From Spirochaetota bacterium (GTDB lineage Bacteria > Spirochaetota > UBA12135 > COTS27 > JAFLEE01): a stretch of DNA of 64,000 nt. Position 1 is the first letter of the stretch; the number at the start of each line of letters is the position of its first letter. The stretch covers positions 109,361-173,360 of the forward strand of contig JAFLEE010000001.1 of the NCBI GenBank assembly GCA_017302015.1. Reading direction: 5' to 3'. The translations under genes were made by a program, and so were the position numbers. Below the pieces are notes generated by a model. It had not been told where the DNA came from. It ran no database searches and was given only the letters and a program-made list of their open reading frames with translations. Of the stretch, positions 1-8,586 are shown in pieces.

Positions 1-2268
1 GGCGCCCAGAACCTCATTCCCAATCCCGGGCTCGAGGACGGCGCCGACAAGCCCACGGGCTGGAACTTCCGGGAGAACGGCGCAGCGGGTGCCGAAGCCC
101 ACGGCGGTAAACGGGCGGCGACTTTGAAGTCGAAGCCCGGCGAGAAATGGAACGTGGTCAATTCCCCGAGTTTCGCCCTCAAGGGCGCCACGCTCTATAC
201 CCTCACCTTCTGGGCGAAGGTCGACGGCGGTGGGAATTTCCAGGGCGGCCTCCGGGAGCTCGACGCGGCGGGGAAAACGCTGACCTATACCTGGCAAAAA
301 ACGCGCCAGAACGTCGGCTGGGTCGAATACGCCGCCGTGGTGAAGACGCGCCCCGGCGCGGTCAAGGGCGAGTTCTACGCCCAGGCCATGGAGGATTTCT
401 CCGGGCAGGCGTGGATCGACGACCTCTCCCTGGTGGAAGGCGGCGACCCCGACGCCGCGAAGAAGCGCGCCGCGTCGCGCCGGAGCGCCACCAACCTGCT
501 GGAGGACCCCGGCTTCGAATCCGGCGGCAAGGGCTGGAGCCTTCCCGCGGAAGGCCGGATCTCGGCCACCGGCGGCAATACCGGGGCCGCCTGCTTGATC
601 ATCGACAATCCCGACCGCAAGAAGAAATCCCCCATCGCGGCCTTCTCCTTCCCCGATATCCCCGCCAACCGCGTCTACACCTTCTCGGCCCGCGTCAAGA
701 GCATGGGGGTCGGCGAGGAGGGGCCGAAACTGAAGATCGAGTTCTACAATGCCAAGGGCGAGAATACCGGCGGGGTCTATTCCCTCCCCCTCATCGCCGC
801 CGGCGTGTGGAACCAGGTCAGCGTGAAATTGCGCGCGGGCCGGGATACCGAACGGGCGACCCTCTTGCTGCGCCAATTCGGCAATGGCGAAGCGGCCTTC
901 GACGACCTGGATTTCCGCTTCACCGATCCTGTGCCCTTCGACATGGAGGTCTCGCCCCGGGTCGCCTACATCGGGGGGGAACTGAAGCCTGAGGTGAAGG
1001 TCTTCCTCAATAGCGACGACCTCGCCTCCATGGCGGGGTTCCAGGCGAAGCTGTCGGTGGTGGATGCGGTCTCCGGAACCGTCCTTATCGCCCCCCTCCT
1101 GCAGAAGGCCGACAAGGCCGCCCTCAGTTTTTCCTTGGCCCTTCCCGCGTCGAAGTCCCGCCAATTCAACGTCGAGGCCAGCCTCCTCGATCCCTCCGGG
1201 AAGGTCCGCTTCGCCACCAATGACCTGGCCATCGTGGTCGAACGGCCGAGCCTCGTGCGCTCGGGCTGCTATGTGGTGGACGGCAAGCCGTTCTTCCCCA
1301 TCGGGGCCTACCACGTGAAGCACGAGAGCGAATATCCCCTTCTCCTCTCCGGGGGGTTCAACGCGGTCCAGGGCAGCGGTACCCATGACCTGGGCGTGCT
1401 CAAGAAGCACCTCGACGAGTGCGCCGCCAGCGGCCTGCGCTATTGCCTCCCGCTCTACGGCGGCATGAAGGTGCGCGGCAATTTCTCCAATACCCGCGCC
1501 AAACTCAAGGCCTTCGCCGAGCACCCCGCGCTCCTCGGGTTCTGGAGCATGGACGAGCCCGACGTCTGGGGCGTGGGCCCCGACGAACTCGTCGAACTGC
1601 GGGCCATCATCGGCGCGGGCACCCGGGTGCATCCGGCCTCCTCCGTCATCTTCCCGCCGTCGGCCCATTTCATGGGCCAGCAGGAGAGCATGGACGTCAT
1701 CTACGTCGACCCCTACCCGAAGAAGAAGAATCCCGAGCCGATCACCGCGGTGCGGACCTGGATCGACGGCGCCAAGCGCGCCCAAAAGCCCATCGTCTGC
1801 GTCGTCCAGGCGTTCGAGATGCTGCCGGCCTGGCCCAAGCCCTCGGCCGCCGAATTGGAGAATTACATCTACCAATCGCTGGTGCACGGCGCCATCGGGA
1901 TCTTCTACTACTCTATGAACGACCCCTCGTGGAACCTGGCCCAGAGCGATCTGTGGGAGAAGACCCTCCAGATGAACCGCGAGATGAAGGCCCTCGCCCC
2001 CGTGCTCCTCTCCGAGGCCATGCGCCGGGAGACCTGGAACGTGAAGTCCAACCCCGCCGTCGATGCCGTAGCCGCTGTGGTGAACGGCGAAACCTGGGTG
2101 CTGGCCGTGAACGTGTCCGAGAAGGAGGCCGACCTCAGCGTCGCCCTCCCCGCGGGCGCCAAGGGCGCGGTTTCGGCCGTCTTCGGCCGCGGCAAGCCGG
2201 TTTTAAAAGACGGAAAAATCGTCGACTCCATCGAGGCCCTCGGTTCGCGGGTCTACGTGGTGAAATAG
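1..2268 (+). CDS. Secreted TIM-barrel glycosidase-like protein with carbohydrate-binding-like domains (5' end outside window)
   Basis: The reading frame is open to the left edge, so the start and any signal peptide lie outside the window. The first visible residues (GAQNLIPNPGLEDG) look like the mature N-terminus of a CBM4_9-type beta-sandwich following a signal-peptidase site. A second similar module follows (NLLEDPGFESGGKGW, about residues 165-310), then a beta-sandwich linker. A TIM-barrel domain begins near residue 420 (YVVDGKPFFPIGAYH). FWSMDEPD near residue 515 is a clan GH-A-like acid/base candidate. The C-terminal 80 residues look like a small beta-domain. The role is probably polysaccharide or oligosaccharide hydrolysis outside the cytoplasm; the substrate cannot be told. 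It is convergent with an AraC regulator. The glycosidase class is fairly secure, the GH family is not assigned. Confidence 0.75.
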   Translation, partial: GAQNLIPNPGLEDGADKPTGWNFRENGAAGAEAHGGKRAATLKSKPGEKWNVVNSPSFALKGATLYTLTFWAKVDGGGNFQGGLRELDAAGKTLTYTWQKTRQNVGWVEYAAVVKTRPGAVKGEFYAQAMEDFSGQAWIDDLSLVEGGDPDAAKKRAASRRSATNLLEDPGFESGGKGWSLPAEGRISATGGNTGAACLIIDNPDRKKKSPIAAFSFPDIPANRVYTFSARVKSMGVGEEGPKLKIEFYNAKGENTGGVYSLPLIAAGVWNQVSVKLRAGRDTERATLLLRQFGNGEAAFDDLDFRFTDPVPFDMEVSPRVAYIGGELKPEVKVFLNSDDLASMAGFQAKLSVVDAVSGTVLIAPLLQKADKAALSFSLALPASKSRQFNVEASLLDPSGKVRFATNDLAIVVERPSLVRSGCYVVDGKPFFPIGAYHVKHESEYPLLLSGGFNAVQGSGTHDLGVLKKHLDECAASGLRYCLPLYGGMKVRGNFSNTRAKLKAFAEHPALLGFWSMDEPDVWGVGPDELVELRAIIGAGTRVHPASSVIFPPSAHFMGQQESMDVIYVDPYPKKKNPEPITAVRTWIDGAKRAQKPIVCVVQAFEMLPAWPKPSAAELENYIYQSLVHGAIGIFYYSMNDPSWNLAQSDLWEKTLQMNREMKALAPVLLSEAMRRETWNVKSNPAVDAVAAVVNGETWVLAVNVSEKEADLSVALPAGAKGAVSAVFGRGKPVLKDGKIVDSIEALGSRVYVVK

Positions 2269-2280
2269 CGCCCGGAAACC

Positions 2281-2301
2281 GGCCGCCGCCGTCGGGCGGC
2301 C
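2281..2301. terminator. Hairpin between convergent genes
   Basis: Perfect 7-bp inverted repeat (GGCCGCC at 2281-2287, GGCGGCC at 2295-2301, 7-nt loop) between the glycosidase stop at 2268 and the AraC stop at 2304. There is no T tract. It may act as a bidirectional terminator or barrier. Confidence 0.5.
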
Positions 2302-2303
2302 CC

Positions 2304-3117
2304 TCAGGCCATCGGATTCTTCCCGAGGTTCTGGCGGTAGTTTTTCGGCGAGACCCCGGTGACGCGCTTGAAGGTCTTCGAGAGGTGGAACGCGTCGTGG
2401 AAGCCGCAGCGGGCAGCGAGCGCCTCCAGCCCCGGGGCCTCGGGCGAGCGCAAGAGCGCCTTCACGCGCTCGACCTTCGATTTCACGAGGTAGCGCACCG
2501 GCGCCATGCCCACGAGTTCGTGGAAGCGCGACGAGAATTGGCCCCGTGACAAACCCGTCAGCCGGGCCAATTCGGCCACCGTCGGGGGTTCCTCCCCCGT
2601 GTCTCCCATGCGGTGCAGGGCCGGAAGGAAGCGGCGCCAATCCGGGGTGAGGCTGCGCCCGAGGATCGCCCCCTCGGGCATGAAGCGCGCGAGGAGGTCG
2701 AGGAGGATGCCGTGGGCCGCCAGGCGGGAGGGGATCGTCGCGGCCCCCCCAGAGTTCGATCATCTTTCCCATCGCTTCTTTGAGCGTTCCCCGCCCGTCA
2801 TCCGGAAGTTCGTAGCGCGGCTCCACGAGGCGGAAAAAATCGAGCCCCCCGCCGATGAGGAGGGTCGCGTGCACCCACCAGATGGCGACTTCCGCGGGCG
2901 TACCCAGGTCGACCCCCGAGTCGGGGGGGATGAGGTAGAGGCGGCCCGGCGCGAGGCGGAAGGTCTTGCCGTGGTGGCGCGCGAAACCCTCGCCCTCGAC
3001 GACGGCATAGAGTCGGGCCCAGGCCTCGCGCCCCTCTCGAAGCGTCCATATTCCATGGCGGTAGACGCCCTTCTCGCCGGTGAGGATGCGGGGCTGGAGG
3101 GAATCGAGGGCATCCAT
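2304..3117 (-). pseudogene. AraC-family transcriptional regulator, frameshifted
   Basis: The N-terminal cupin-like sensor domain (from MDALDSLQPRIL, with LAPGRLYLIPPDSGV) and the C-terminal double helix-turn-helix domain (TVAELARLTGLSRGQFSSRF ... GFHDAFHLSKTFKRVTG) lie in different frames. The shift falls in a run of seven C at 2744-2750. Removing one base restores a continuous protein of about 270 residues, a normal AraC length, reading through IELWGA into LAAHGILLDLLARFMPEG. So either the gene is inactivated by a +1 insertion or the homopolymer is a sequencing error. The start is uncertain: in-frame ATGs also exist at 3129 and 3153, and none has a clear ribosome-binding site. It is divergent from the UroD-like gene and convergent with the glycosidase, its likely targets. 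Confidence 0.8.
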
Positions 3118-3153
3118 TCCCCGAAGCATAGCCGCAAAGCCGCCGGCCCGCAA

Positions 3154-3249
3154 GCATGACCGTACATAATTACATGTTTATTTTTATCCATCCATGGAGC
3201 GGTCCCTTGCTTTTGCCTACCCTTAGGCTACCGAAACACGGAGCCGCCC
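3154..3249. promoter_or_regulatory. Divergent promoter region (AraC / UroD-like gene)
   Basis: This 96-bp stretch is unusually AT-rich for the window (around 3168-3190) and separates two divergently transcribed genes, so it should hold both promoters. No hexamer pair is good enough to name. A ribosome-binding site GGAG (3240-3243) precedes the UroD-like ATG. Confidence 0.45.
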
Positions 3250-4395
3250 ATGATGACCTCCCGCGAACGCCTGCTCACCGCCCTCGACAACGGACGCCCC
3301 GACCGGCTTCCCTGCCAGGTGCACGGTTGGATGCCCTATTACCTTAAGACCTACCTGGGGGGATGCGATTGGTACGGGGCCTACGAGCGCTTCGGCATGG
3401 ATTTCGCCATCTATGTGAGCCCCAACTACCGCTACGCCGAGGCCGATCTCGCCCACTGGCAGGTCGAGTGGAAGGATCTGGGGACGGATGCGGGAGGCAA
3501 TGCCACCCGGCTCCAAACGATCCGCACCCCCAAGGGCGAATTGCGCCGTATCCAAGCGACCAATGCCTTCACCACCTGGGACACCGAGCATCTCCTGAAG
3601 AACGAAGCCGATTTCGAGCTTTGGGCCGCCTACGCCCCCGTCCCCGTGGGGATCGATTTCACCCCAGTCCGGGAAGCCCGGGAAAAACTAGGTGATCGGG
3701 GCATCGTGCGCAGCCATCCCTTCAGCCCGGGACAGGGCTCTCCCTGGCAAAGTTTCTGCACCCTCTACGATACCGAGCCGGCCATCATGCTCGCCATGGA
3801 CGAACCGGACCTCCTGCACCATTTCCTGGAGGCCATCGTCGCGCGCACGCTTCGCGCCACCGAACTCTGGAAAGGGACGCCCGCCGACCTGGTGGAGGTG
3901 GGGGGCGGCGCGGGGAGCAATACGGTCATCAGTCCTTCGCTGTACTCCGAGTTCTGCCTTCCCTACGACCGCCGGCAAAACGCGGCCTTCCACGAAGCCG
4001 GGGTGAAGGTCGTCACCCATCTCTGCGGCGGGCTCATGAAGATGCTCGACCTCGTGGTTGAATCCGGCTCCGACGGGCTGGAAACCATGACCCCGCCCGA
4101 AATGGGGGGCGATTGCGATCTCGCCGAGGCCTCCCGCCGCGTGGGCGACCGGCTCTTTTTCATCGGCGGCTTCGACCAGAACCGGGGCTTCGAGCAGGGC
4201 GACCCCGCGACGGTCCGCAAGATGGTGCACCAATGCTTCGAGGCGACCCGCGACAAGGCCGGCTACATCCTCTGCCCCTCGGACCATTTTTTCAAGGGCG
4301 ATCCCGCGAATCTCCAAGCCTTCGCCGACGCGTGCAGGGAGTGCGTCTACGAACCCGCGCGTGCCGCGCCCCGCGCCCTGGCGGCCGCGGTCTAG
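3250..4395 (+). CDS. Uroporphyrinogen decarboxylase family protein (MtaA/CmuA-like methyltransferase)
   Basis: 381 residues. The N-terminus (TSRERLLTALDNGRPDRLPC) is the classic opening of UroD-superfamily methyltransferases. The sequence carries a His-x-Cys motif (THLCGG, near residue 257) and a downstream Cys (YILCPSDHF, near residue 340), matching the H-x-C-xn-C zinc site of corrinoid:thiol methyltransferases such as MtaA. That favours methyl transfer or demethylation over haem synthesis. Such paralogues are common beside sugar-catabolic genes in PVC bacteria, and a role in demethylating methylated sugars or aromatics is inference only. The ATG is preceded by GGAG at 6 nt. It is divergent from AraC and convergent with a Gfo/Idh/MocA gene 13 bp away. 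No corrinoid protein gene is adjacent. Confidence 0.8.
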   Translation: MMTSRERLLTALDNGRPDRLPCQVHGWMPYYLKTYLGGCDWYGAYERFGMDFAIYVSPNYRYAEADLAHWQVEWKDLGTDAGGNATRLQTIRTPKGELRRIQATNAFTTWDTEHLLKNEADFELWAAYAPVPVGIDFTPVREAREKLGDRGIVRSHPFSPGQGSPWQSFCTLYDTEPAIMLAMDEPDLLHHFLEAIVARTLRATELWKGTPADLVEVGGGAGSNTVISPSLYSEFCLPYDRRQNAAFHEAGVKVVTHLCGGLMKMLDLVVESGSDGLETMTPPEMGGDCDLAEASRRVGDRLFFIGGFDQNRGFEQGDPATVRKMVHQCFEATRDKAGYILCPSDHFFKGDPANLQAFADACRECVYEPARAAPRALAAAV

Positions 4396-4408
4396 GAGCG
4401 CGGCGCCT

Positions 4409-5461
4409 TCAATGCCCGTTGACGTTCGCGCCCGCCTGCTCGCGGATGCGGTCCGAGAGCGAGGCGGTTTCCCACGCGGTGCGCAGGGAACTCACCGGGT
4501 CGAAATCGGGGAGGCCCCTGCCCGAGAGGAAATGGGCGAGTTGATGGGTGAAACCGCGCATGAGGCTCATCTCCTCGCTGGGGTCCTTCGCCAACGCGGC
4601 GTTGAAATCGAACCGGCAATCCTGCTGACCGCCCTCCAGGACGGCCCAGCGGCCGCCGCCCTGGCTCCCCGTGATGGCCGCGAAGGCCCAATGGTGGGTT
4701 CGCTTCTGGGCGAAGAACTCGTAGGTCTCGGTATCCTGGCCGACGGCCGGCCGGACGTCCAACTCGCAGGCCACCCCGGAGGGGGCGCGCAGGCGGGCGA
4801 TGATCCACGGGGTGAGGGGGCTCCCCGATTGGGGTCCGCCGCCTTCTGCGCGCTCCAGAGTCAGGGGCCCGAGGAAATACTGGGCGAGATTCACGGCGTG
4901 CACCATGGTGTCGTGGTAGAAATTGGAGGCCACCCGGTCGCGGCGCCAGAAACGGATGGCGGCGCCCGTCAGCGACTCCTTCCCCAGGCTCTCGCGGACC
5001 GCTTTCGCCCCCGAGGCGAAGCGCCGATTGAAGGCGACCTGCACCACGGCCTTGCGCCGCTCGGCCTCTTCGGCGAACGCCAATAAGCGCGCGGGATCGT
5101 GGGAGACCGGCTTCTCCACCAAGAGCGGGATGCCCCGTTCAAAGCAGAGGGGAAGGAGTTTTTCCACCACCTCGGGGAAGAGGCAAAAGAGGAAGGCATC
5201 GGCCTCGTCTGATTTCAGGAGGGCCACCGAATCCGTGTGGGCCTTGGCGGAGGGGAAGGCCCTGCGGGCGAGTTCGAGATTTTCCGCCTTCAAATCACAG
5301 ACGGCGCTCACGCTCAGGGGCCACCCGAGGTCGAGGAGCGTCTTCAAGGCTGGAAAATGGGCATTGCGGGCGATGCCGCCGCAACCGATGACGCCCAGGC
5401 GCACCGGGGTCTTCGGCGCGGGAGGCAGGGGGAACGTTTTTAACATTTCTTCCAAATTCAT
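4409..5461 (-). CDS. Gfo/Idh/MocA-family oxidoreductase
   Basis: 350 residues. The NAD(P)-binding Rossmann motif GVIGCGGIARNAHFPAL lies at about residues 23-39. The family signature EKP occurs in LLVEKPVSHDP near residue 115, followed by VAFNRRF, and the C-terminal alpha/beta domain is complete. The enzyme is expected to oxidise or reduce a sugar, cyclitol or related hydroxyl compound in the cytoplasm; the substrate is unknown. The start is supported by GGAG 7 nt upstream of the ATG. It ends 13 bp from the UroD-like gene in convergent orientation. A 6-bp hairpin with a 4-nt loop (5478-5493) lies just upstream in its leader. Confidence 0.88.
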   Translation of the reverse strand: MNLEEMLKTFPLPPAPKTPVRLGVIGCGGIARNAHFPALKTLLDLGWPLSVSAVCDLKAENLELARRAFPSAKAHTDSVALLKSDEADAFLFCLFPEVVEKLLPLCFERGIPLLVEKPVSHDPARLLAFAEEAERRKAVVQVAFNRRFASGAKAVRESLGKESLTGAAIRFWRRDRVASNFYHDTMVHAVNLAQYFLGPLTLERAEGGGPQSGSPLTPWIIARLRAPSGVACELDVRPAVGQDTETYEFFAQKRTHHWAFAAITGSQGGGRWAVLEGGQQDCRFDFNAALAKDPSEEMSLMRGFTHQLAHFLSGRGLPDFDPVSSLRTAWETASLSDRIREQAGANVNGH

Positions 5462-5728
5462 GGGTTGACTCCGCGGGGACCCCCACCGGGGTCGCCGTAA
5501 GTCTATCCTTTTTCAAGGCCCCGGGGTTGACGGAAAGGGCCGCCCGATTGGCGATGTCGGTTCTGGGCCGCCCGTGTGGCGCGTTGCCATGATGCCTGCG
5601 TGTCCTATCCGGCCACCGCTACGGAATCGCCGCGCGCAATGGGCCGCTGATGCGGGACTTGGAAGGCGACCCCGACGAGTGGGGGATGCAAACGCCAAGA
5701 TCCGCCTCCATGGAACAATACCGAAGGC

Positions 5729-7444
5729 ATGAAAAAGACCCCCCAAAAGCGCGCCTCGACCGCCAGGCCAAAGGCTTCCCCTCCCCCGCCTCCCCGTTAC
5801 GTCCCGGCCCCGGTCCGGCCTCGGGCCGCGACTGCATGGCACGGCGAGTATGATTTCATCATCGTCGGTTTTGGAGCCGCCGGCGCCAGCGCGGCCATCG
5901 AAGCCCATGACCGGGGCGCCAAGGTCCTGGTGCTCGAGCGGTTCTCGGGCGGCGGCGCCTCGAAGATGAGCGGGGGCGTGCTCTATGCCGGGGGAGGCAC
6001 CCGCCAGCAACTCGCCGCCGGATTCAAAGACAGCCCCGAGAAGATGCTGCGCTACCTGACGCGCGAGATGGAGACCAACCCCCTCCCCGGGAAGAAACCC
6101 TCCATCGATCGCAAAGCCCTCAAGCACTTCTGCGACCGATCCAAGGCGAACTTGGAATGGCTGGAGGGCCTCGGCCTCGATATCCCGCTGAAGTTCTTCG
6201 CCGGAAAGACCAACCAACCCCCGGGGGGCTTCGGCCTTTATTTTTCGGGGAATGAAAAGCAATACGCCCCCGAGGGCGAAGCGCTTCCCCGCGGGCACGT
6301 GCCCCTGGGCACCGGCATGTCGGGCTCCAAATTATTCCGCACGCTGCACCTCGCCGTCGAAGCGCGCGGGATCCCGGTGCGCCGCCATGCCCGGGCGGTG
6401 CGCCTCCTCCAGGGAGAACGCGGCGCGGTCATCGGCGTGGAGATCCGCTATAGCCGGCTCTTCCTCCTGCGGCCACTCACTTGGCCCCTGGCCCAATTGG
6501 GATTCGTCAGCGCCACCGCCCGGCGTCTCCTCGGATGGATCGAGACCACCCTCGGGGCGAAACGCCGCCTGCGCGCCAGACGGGGCGTGCTCCTTTCCAC
6601 CGGCGGCCACGTCTATGACAAGGCGCTCTTCCAGGGGCACGCGCCCGCCTACCGCGGTACCTTCCCCCTGGGCACCCCCGGCGACGACGGCAGCGCCCTG
6701 CGCCTCGGGCTCGAAGCCGGCGGGGCCATGGCCTCCCGGTTCATCTACCCCCCCGAGGCCCTGGTGACCGGAATCCTGGTCAACCGCGACGGGCGCCGCT
6801 TCGTGGATGAGAGCGTCTACGGCGCGAGCCTCAGCCGCTCCATCGCCGCCCAGGAAAACAGGGCGGCCTGGCTCATCATCGACAGCCGCGTCCACCGCGA
6901 AGCGGCCCGGCAGGTCCGCGAGCGGGAAAGCTTTGCGGGCGTCCCCCTCAAGTGCCTCCTCTCCGGCGAGATGAACGCCCTGCTCTACCGCCGCCTCACC
7001 TGCTTCGTAAACCTCCATTTCAACCGGAAAAAAGCCCGAACCCTGGAATCCCTGGCGGCCAAATGCGGCATCCCCCCCGGGGCGCTTCGGAAGTCCATGG
7101 AGGAATACCGGGAGGCCTTCCTCTGGCGCCAAGATAAGGCCTTCGGAAAATCCCGCGACCAATTGGCCAAACTGGCCCACCCGCCCTATTACGCCATCGA
7201 TTGCCGCATCGATAATCTCCTCTTCCCCATCCCCTGCCTCACCCTGGGGGGCCTCAAGTCCCATGGCCTCACCAGCCAGGTCCTCCGGGAAAACGGCAGC
7301 GCCATCCCCGGCCTCTACGCGGCGGGGCGCAGCGGCGCGGGGGTGCTCTCGCGATCCTACGTCAGCGGCTTCTCCCTGGCCGAATGCGTCTATTCGGGCA
7401 GGAACGCCGCGGCCCACGCGGCCGCCGGGACCGAGAAGCGATGA
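5729..7444 (+). CDS. FAD-dependent oxidoreductase (fumarate reductase/3-ketosteroid dehydrogenase-like flavoprotein)
   Basis: 571 residues. After a basic, proline-rich N-terminus of about 38 residues comes a dinucleotide-binding fold (YDFIIVGFGAAGASAA, about 41-56) and the ASKMSGGVLYAGGG loop typical of succinate dehydrogenase/fumarate reductase flavoprotein-like enzymes. The C-terminal FAD segment GLYAAGRSGAGVLSRSYVSG is intact. It probably catalyses FAD-dependent dehydrogenation or reduction of a C=C bond; the substrate is unknown. There is no signal peptide, haem motif or FMN-binding domain, so the electron donor is not evident. The ATG follows a GAAGG sequence. The stop overlaps the next gene as ATGA, showing translational coupling. 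Confidence 0.82.
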   Translation: MKKTPQKRASTARPKASPPPPPRYVPAPVRPRAATAWHGEYDFIIVGFGAAGASAAIEAHDRGAKVLVLERFSGGGASKMSGGVLYAGGGTRQQLAAGFKDSPEKMLRYLTREMETNPLPGKKPSIDRKALKHFCDRSKANLEWLEGLGLDIPLKFFAGKTNQPPGGFGLYFSGNEKQYAPEGEALPRGHVPLGTGMSGSKLFRTLHLAVEARGIPVRRHARAVRLLQGERGAVIGVEIRYSRLFLLRPLTWPLAQLGFVSATARRLLGWIETTLGAKRRLRARRGVLLSTGGHVYDKALFQGHAPAYRGTFPLGTPGDDGSALRLGLEAGGAMASRFIYPPEALVTGILVNRDGRRFVDESVYGASLSRSIAAQENRAAWLIIDSRVHREAARQVRERESFAGVPLKCLLSGEMNALLYRRLTCFVNLHFNRKKARTLESLAAKCGIPPGALRKSMEEYREAFLWRQDKAFGKSRDQLAKLAHPPYYAIDCRIDNLLFPIPCLTLGGLKSHGLTSQVLRENGSAIPGLYAAGRSGAGVLSRSYVSGFSLAECVYSGRNAAAHAAAGTEKR

Positions 7445-8460
7445 GGCGCGCGGCGCTGCTCTTCCTGCTCTCCTTCGGGGGAGCCTGGTCGATGAGCGAC
7501 CTCCCCCAGGCGATGGATGACCGCCTCTTGGAGGGCGTGCGCCTCCTCCACTGCGACCGCTACGACGACGCCTTCTCTAATTTCGCCGTCGTGCAGAAGA
7601 CGATGCCCGCCCACCCCGCCGGTTTTTTCTTCTACGGAGCCGCCCTGGAATGGCTCGCTTGGGATTACCGCAACCTGGAGCAGGGGCCCCCGTTCTTCGC
7701 CATGATGAACAAGACGATCGCCTTGGCCAAGGAGATGGTCGTCAAGGACCCGAAGAATGCTTGGGCTTTCTTCTATTTGGGTGCGGGTTACGGCTTCCTG
7801 GGCTTGGCCGACATCAAATACGGCAATTGGCTCAAGGCGTTTTACGACGGCATGACCGGCTACAAGCACATGCTCCAGGCGCTCAAATTGAACCCCAACA
7901 TTTGGGATGTGTACTATGCATTGGGCCAATTCCACTATTGGCGCAGCAAGAAAGCCGCCATCGTACGCGTCTTCACCACCCAGGACGAGATGAAGCAGGG
8001 CATCGAAGAACTCGAGGTCGCCACGAAAAAGGGCTATTTCACGCGTTGGGAAGCTCGCAATTCCTTGGTGGATATCTGGAACATGGAGGGCCAACCCGTG
8101 AAATGCGAGGCGCTCCTGAAGGAGTCCCTGGCGGAGTTCCCGGTGAACCTCTATACCTGGTGGTCCTACGCCAAAGTCCATATGGCGCGGAAACGATACA
8201 CCGAGGCCCTCGGCGCCCTGGATTTCCTCGAGGGCCGATTCAAGTCCAGCCACTGGACGGGGGACCTCGCTTGGGTGGAATGCTGGGTTTGGAAGGCCGA
8301 TTGCTGGGGACACCTGGGGGACAAGGAGAAGACGAAAATTTTCCTGGAGAAGGCCAGACGCCACCCGAACGCGAAGATCAAGTCCGTACCGCGCTACCAG
8401 GAACTCATGAAAGACGTCAAGAACATTTCCGGGTGGGCCGGGGTGCCCCTCCCAGAATAG
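7441..8460 (+). CDS. Exported TPR-like repeat protein coupled to the flavoprotein
   Basis: 339 residues. It starts inside the flavoprotein stop codon (ATGA overlap at 7441-7444), so it is translated from the same message. MRRAALLFLLSFGGAWS is a short signal peptide or signal anchor. The rest is helical and rich in aromatic residues, with TPR-like helix pairs (for example AWAFFYLGAGYGFLGLADIKYG and NIWDVYYALGQFHYWRSKKA). No catalytic motif is visible. The coupling suggests a scaffold or partner for the flavoprotein, but their predicted compartments differ (export signal against no signal), which is unexplained. Confidence 0.75.
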   Translation: MRRAALLFLLSFGGAWSMSDLPQAMDDRLLEGVRLLHCDRYDDAFSNFAVVQKTMPAHPAGFFFYGAALEWLAWDYRNLEQGPPFFAMMNKTIALAKEMVVKDPKNAWAFFYLGAGYGFLGLADIKYGNWLKAFYDGMTGYKHMLQALKLNPNIWDVYYALGQFHYWRSKKAAIVRVFTTQDEMKQGIEELEVATKKGYFTRWEARNSLVDIWNMEGQPVKCEALLKESLAEFPVNLYTWWSYAKVHMARKRYTEALGALDFLEGRFKSSHWTGDLAWVECWVWKADCWGHLGDKEKTKIFLEKARRHPNAKIKSVPRYQELMKDVKNISGWAGVPLPE

Positions 8461-8528
8461 GCGCCGCCCACGGCCTCGGCCCCGGCTCGCGCTGGACTTG
8501 GACTCCGAAGAACCGAGGCAAAACGAAT

Positions 8529-8572
8529 CCCGCAGGTCGCGGCCGGGGGTCTTCTCGGCCGCAACCCGCGGG
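8529..8572. terminator. Strong bipartite hairpin between convergent genes
   Basis: The outer arms 8529-8537 (CCCGCAGGT) and 8564-8572 (ACCCGCGGG) pair with one mismatch. The inner arms 8539-8545 (GCGGCCG) and 8556-8562 (CGGCCGC) pair perfectly around a 10-nt loop. It sits between stops at 8460 (+) and 8587 (-). It lacks a T tract but is a plausible bidirectional terminator. Confidence 0.6.
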
Positions 8573-8586
8573 ACGTTACGAGGTAA

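Noticed and set aside
3250..4395. Haem-pathway uroporphyrinogen decarboxylase (hemE)
   Set aside because: The H-x-C...C zinc-type residues and the sugar-gene context fit the MtaA/CmuA-like branch better.
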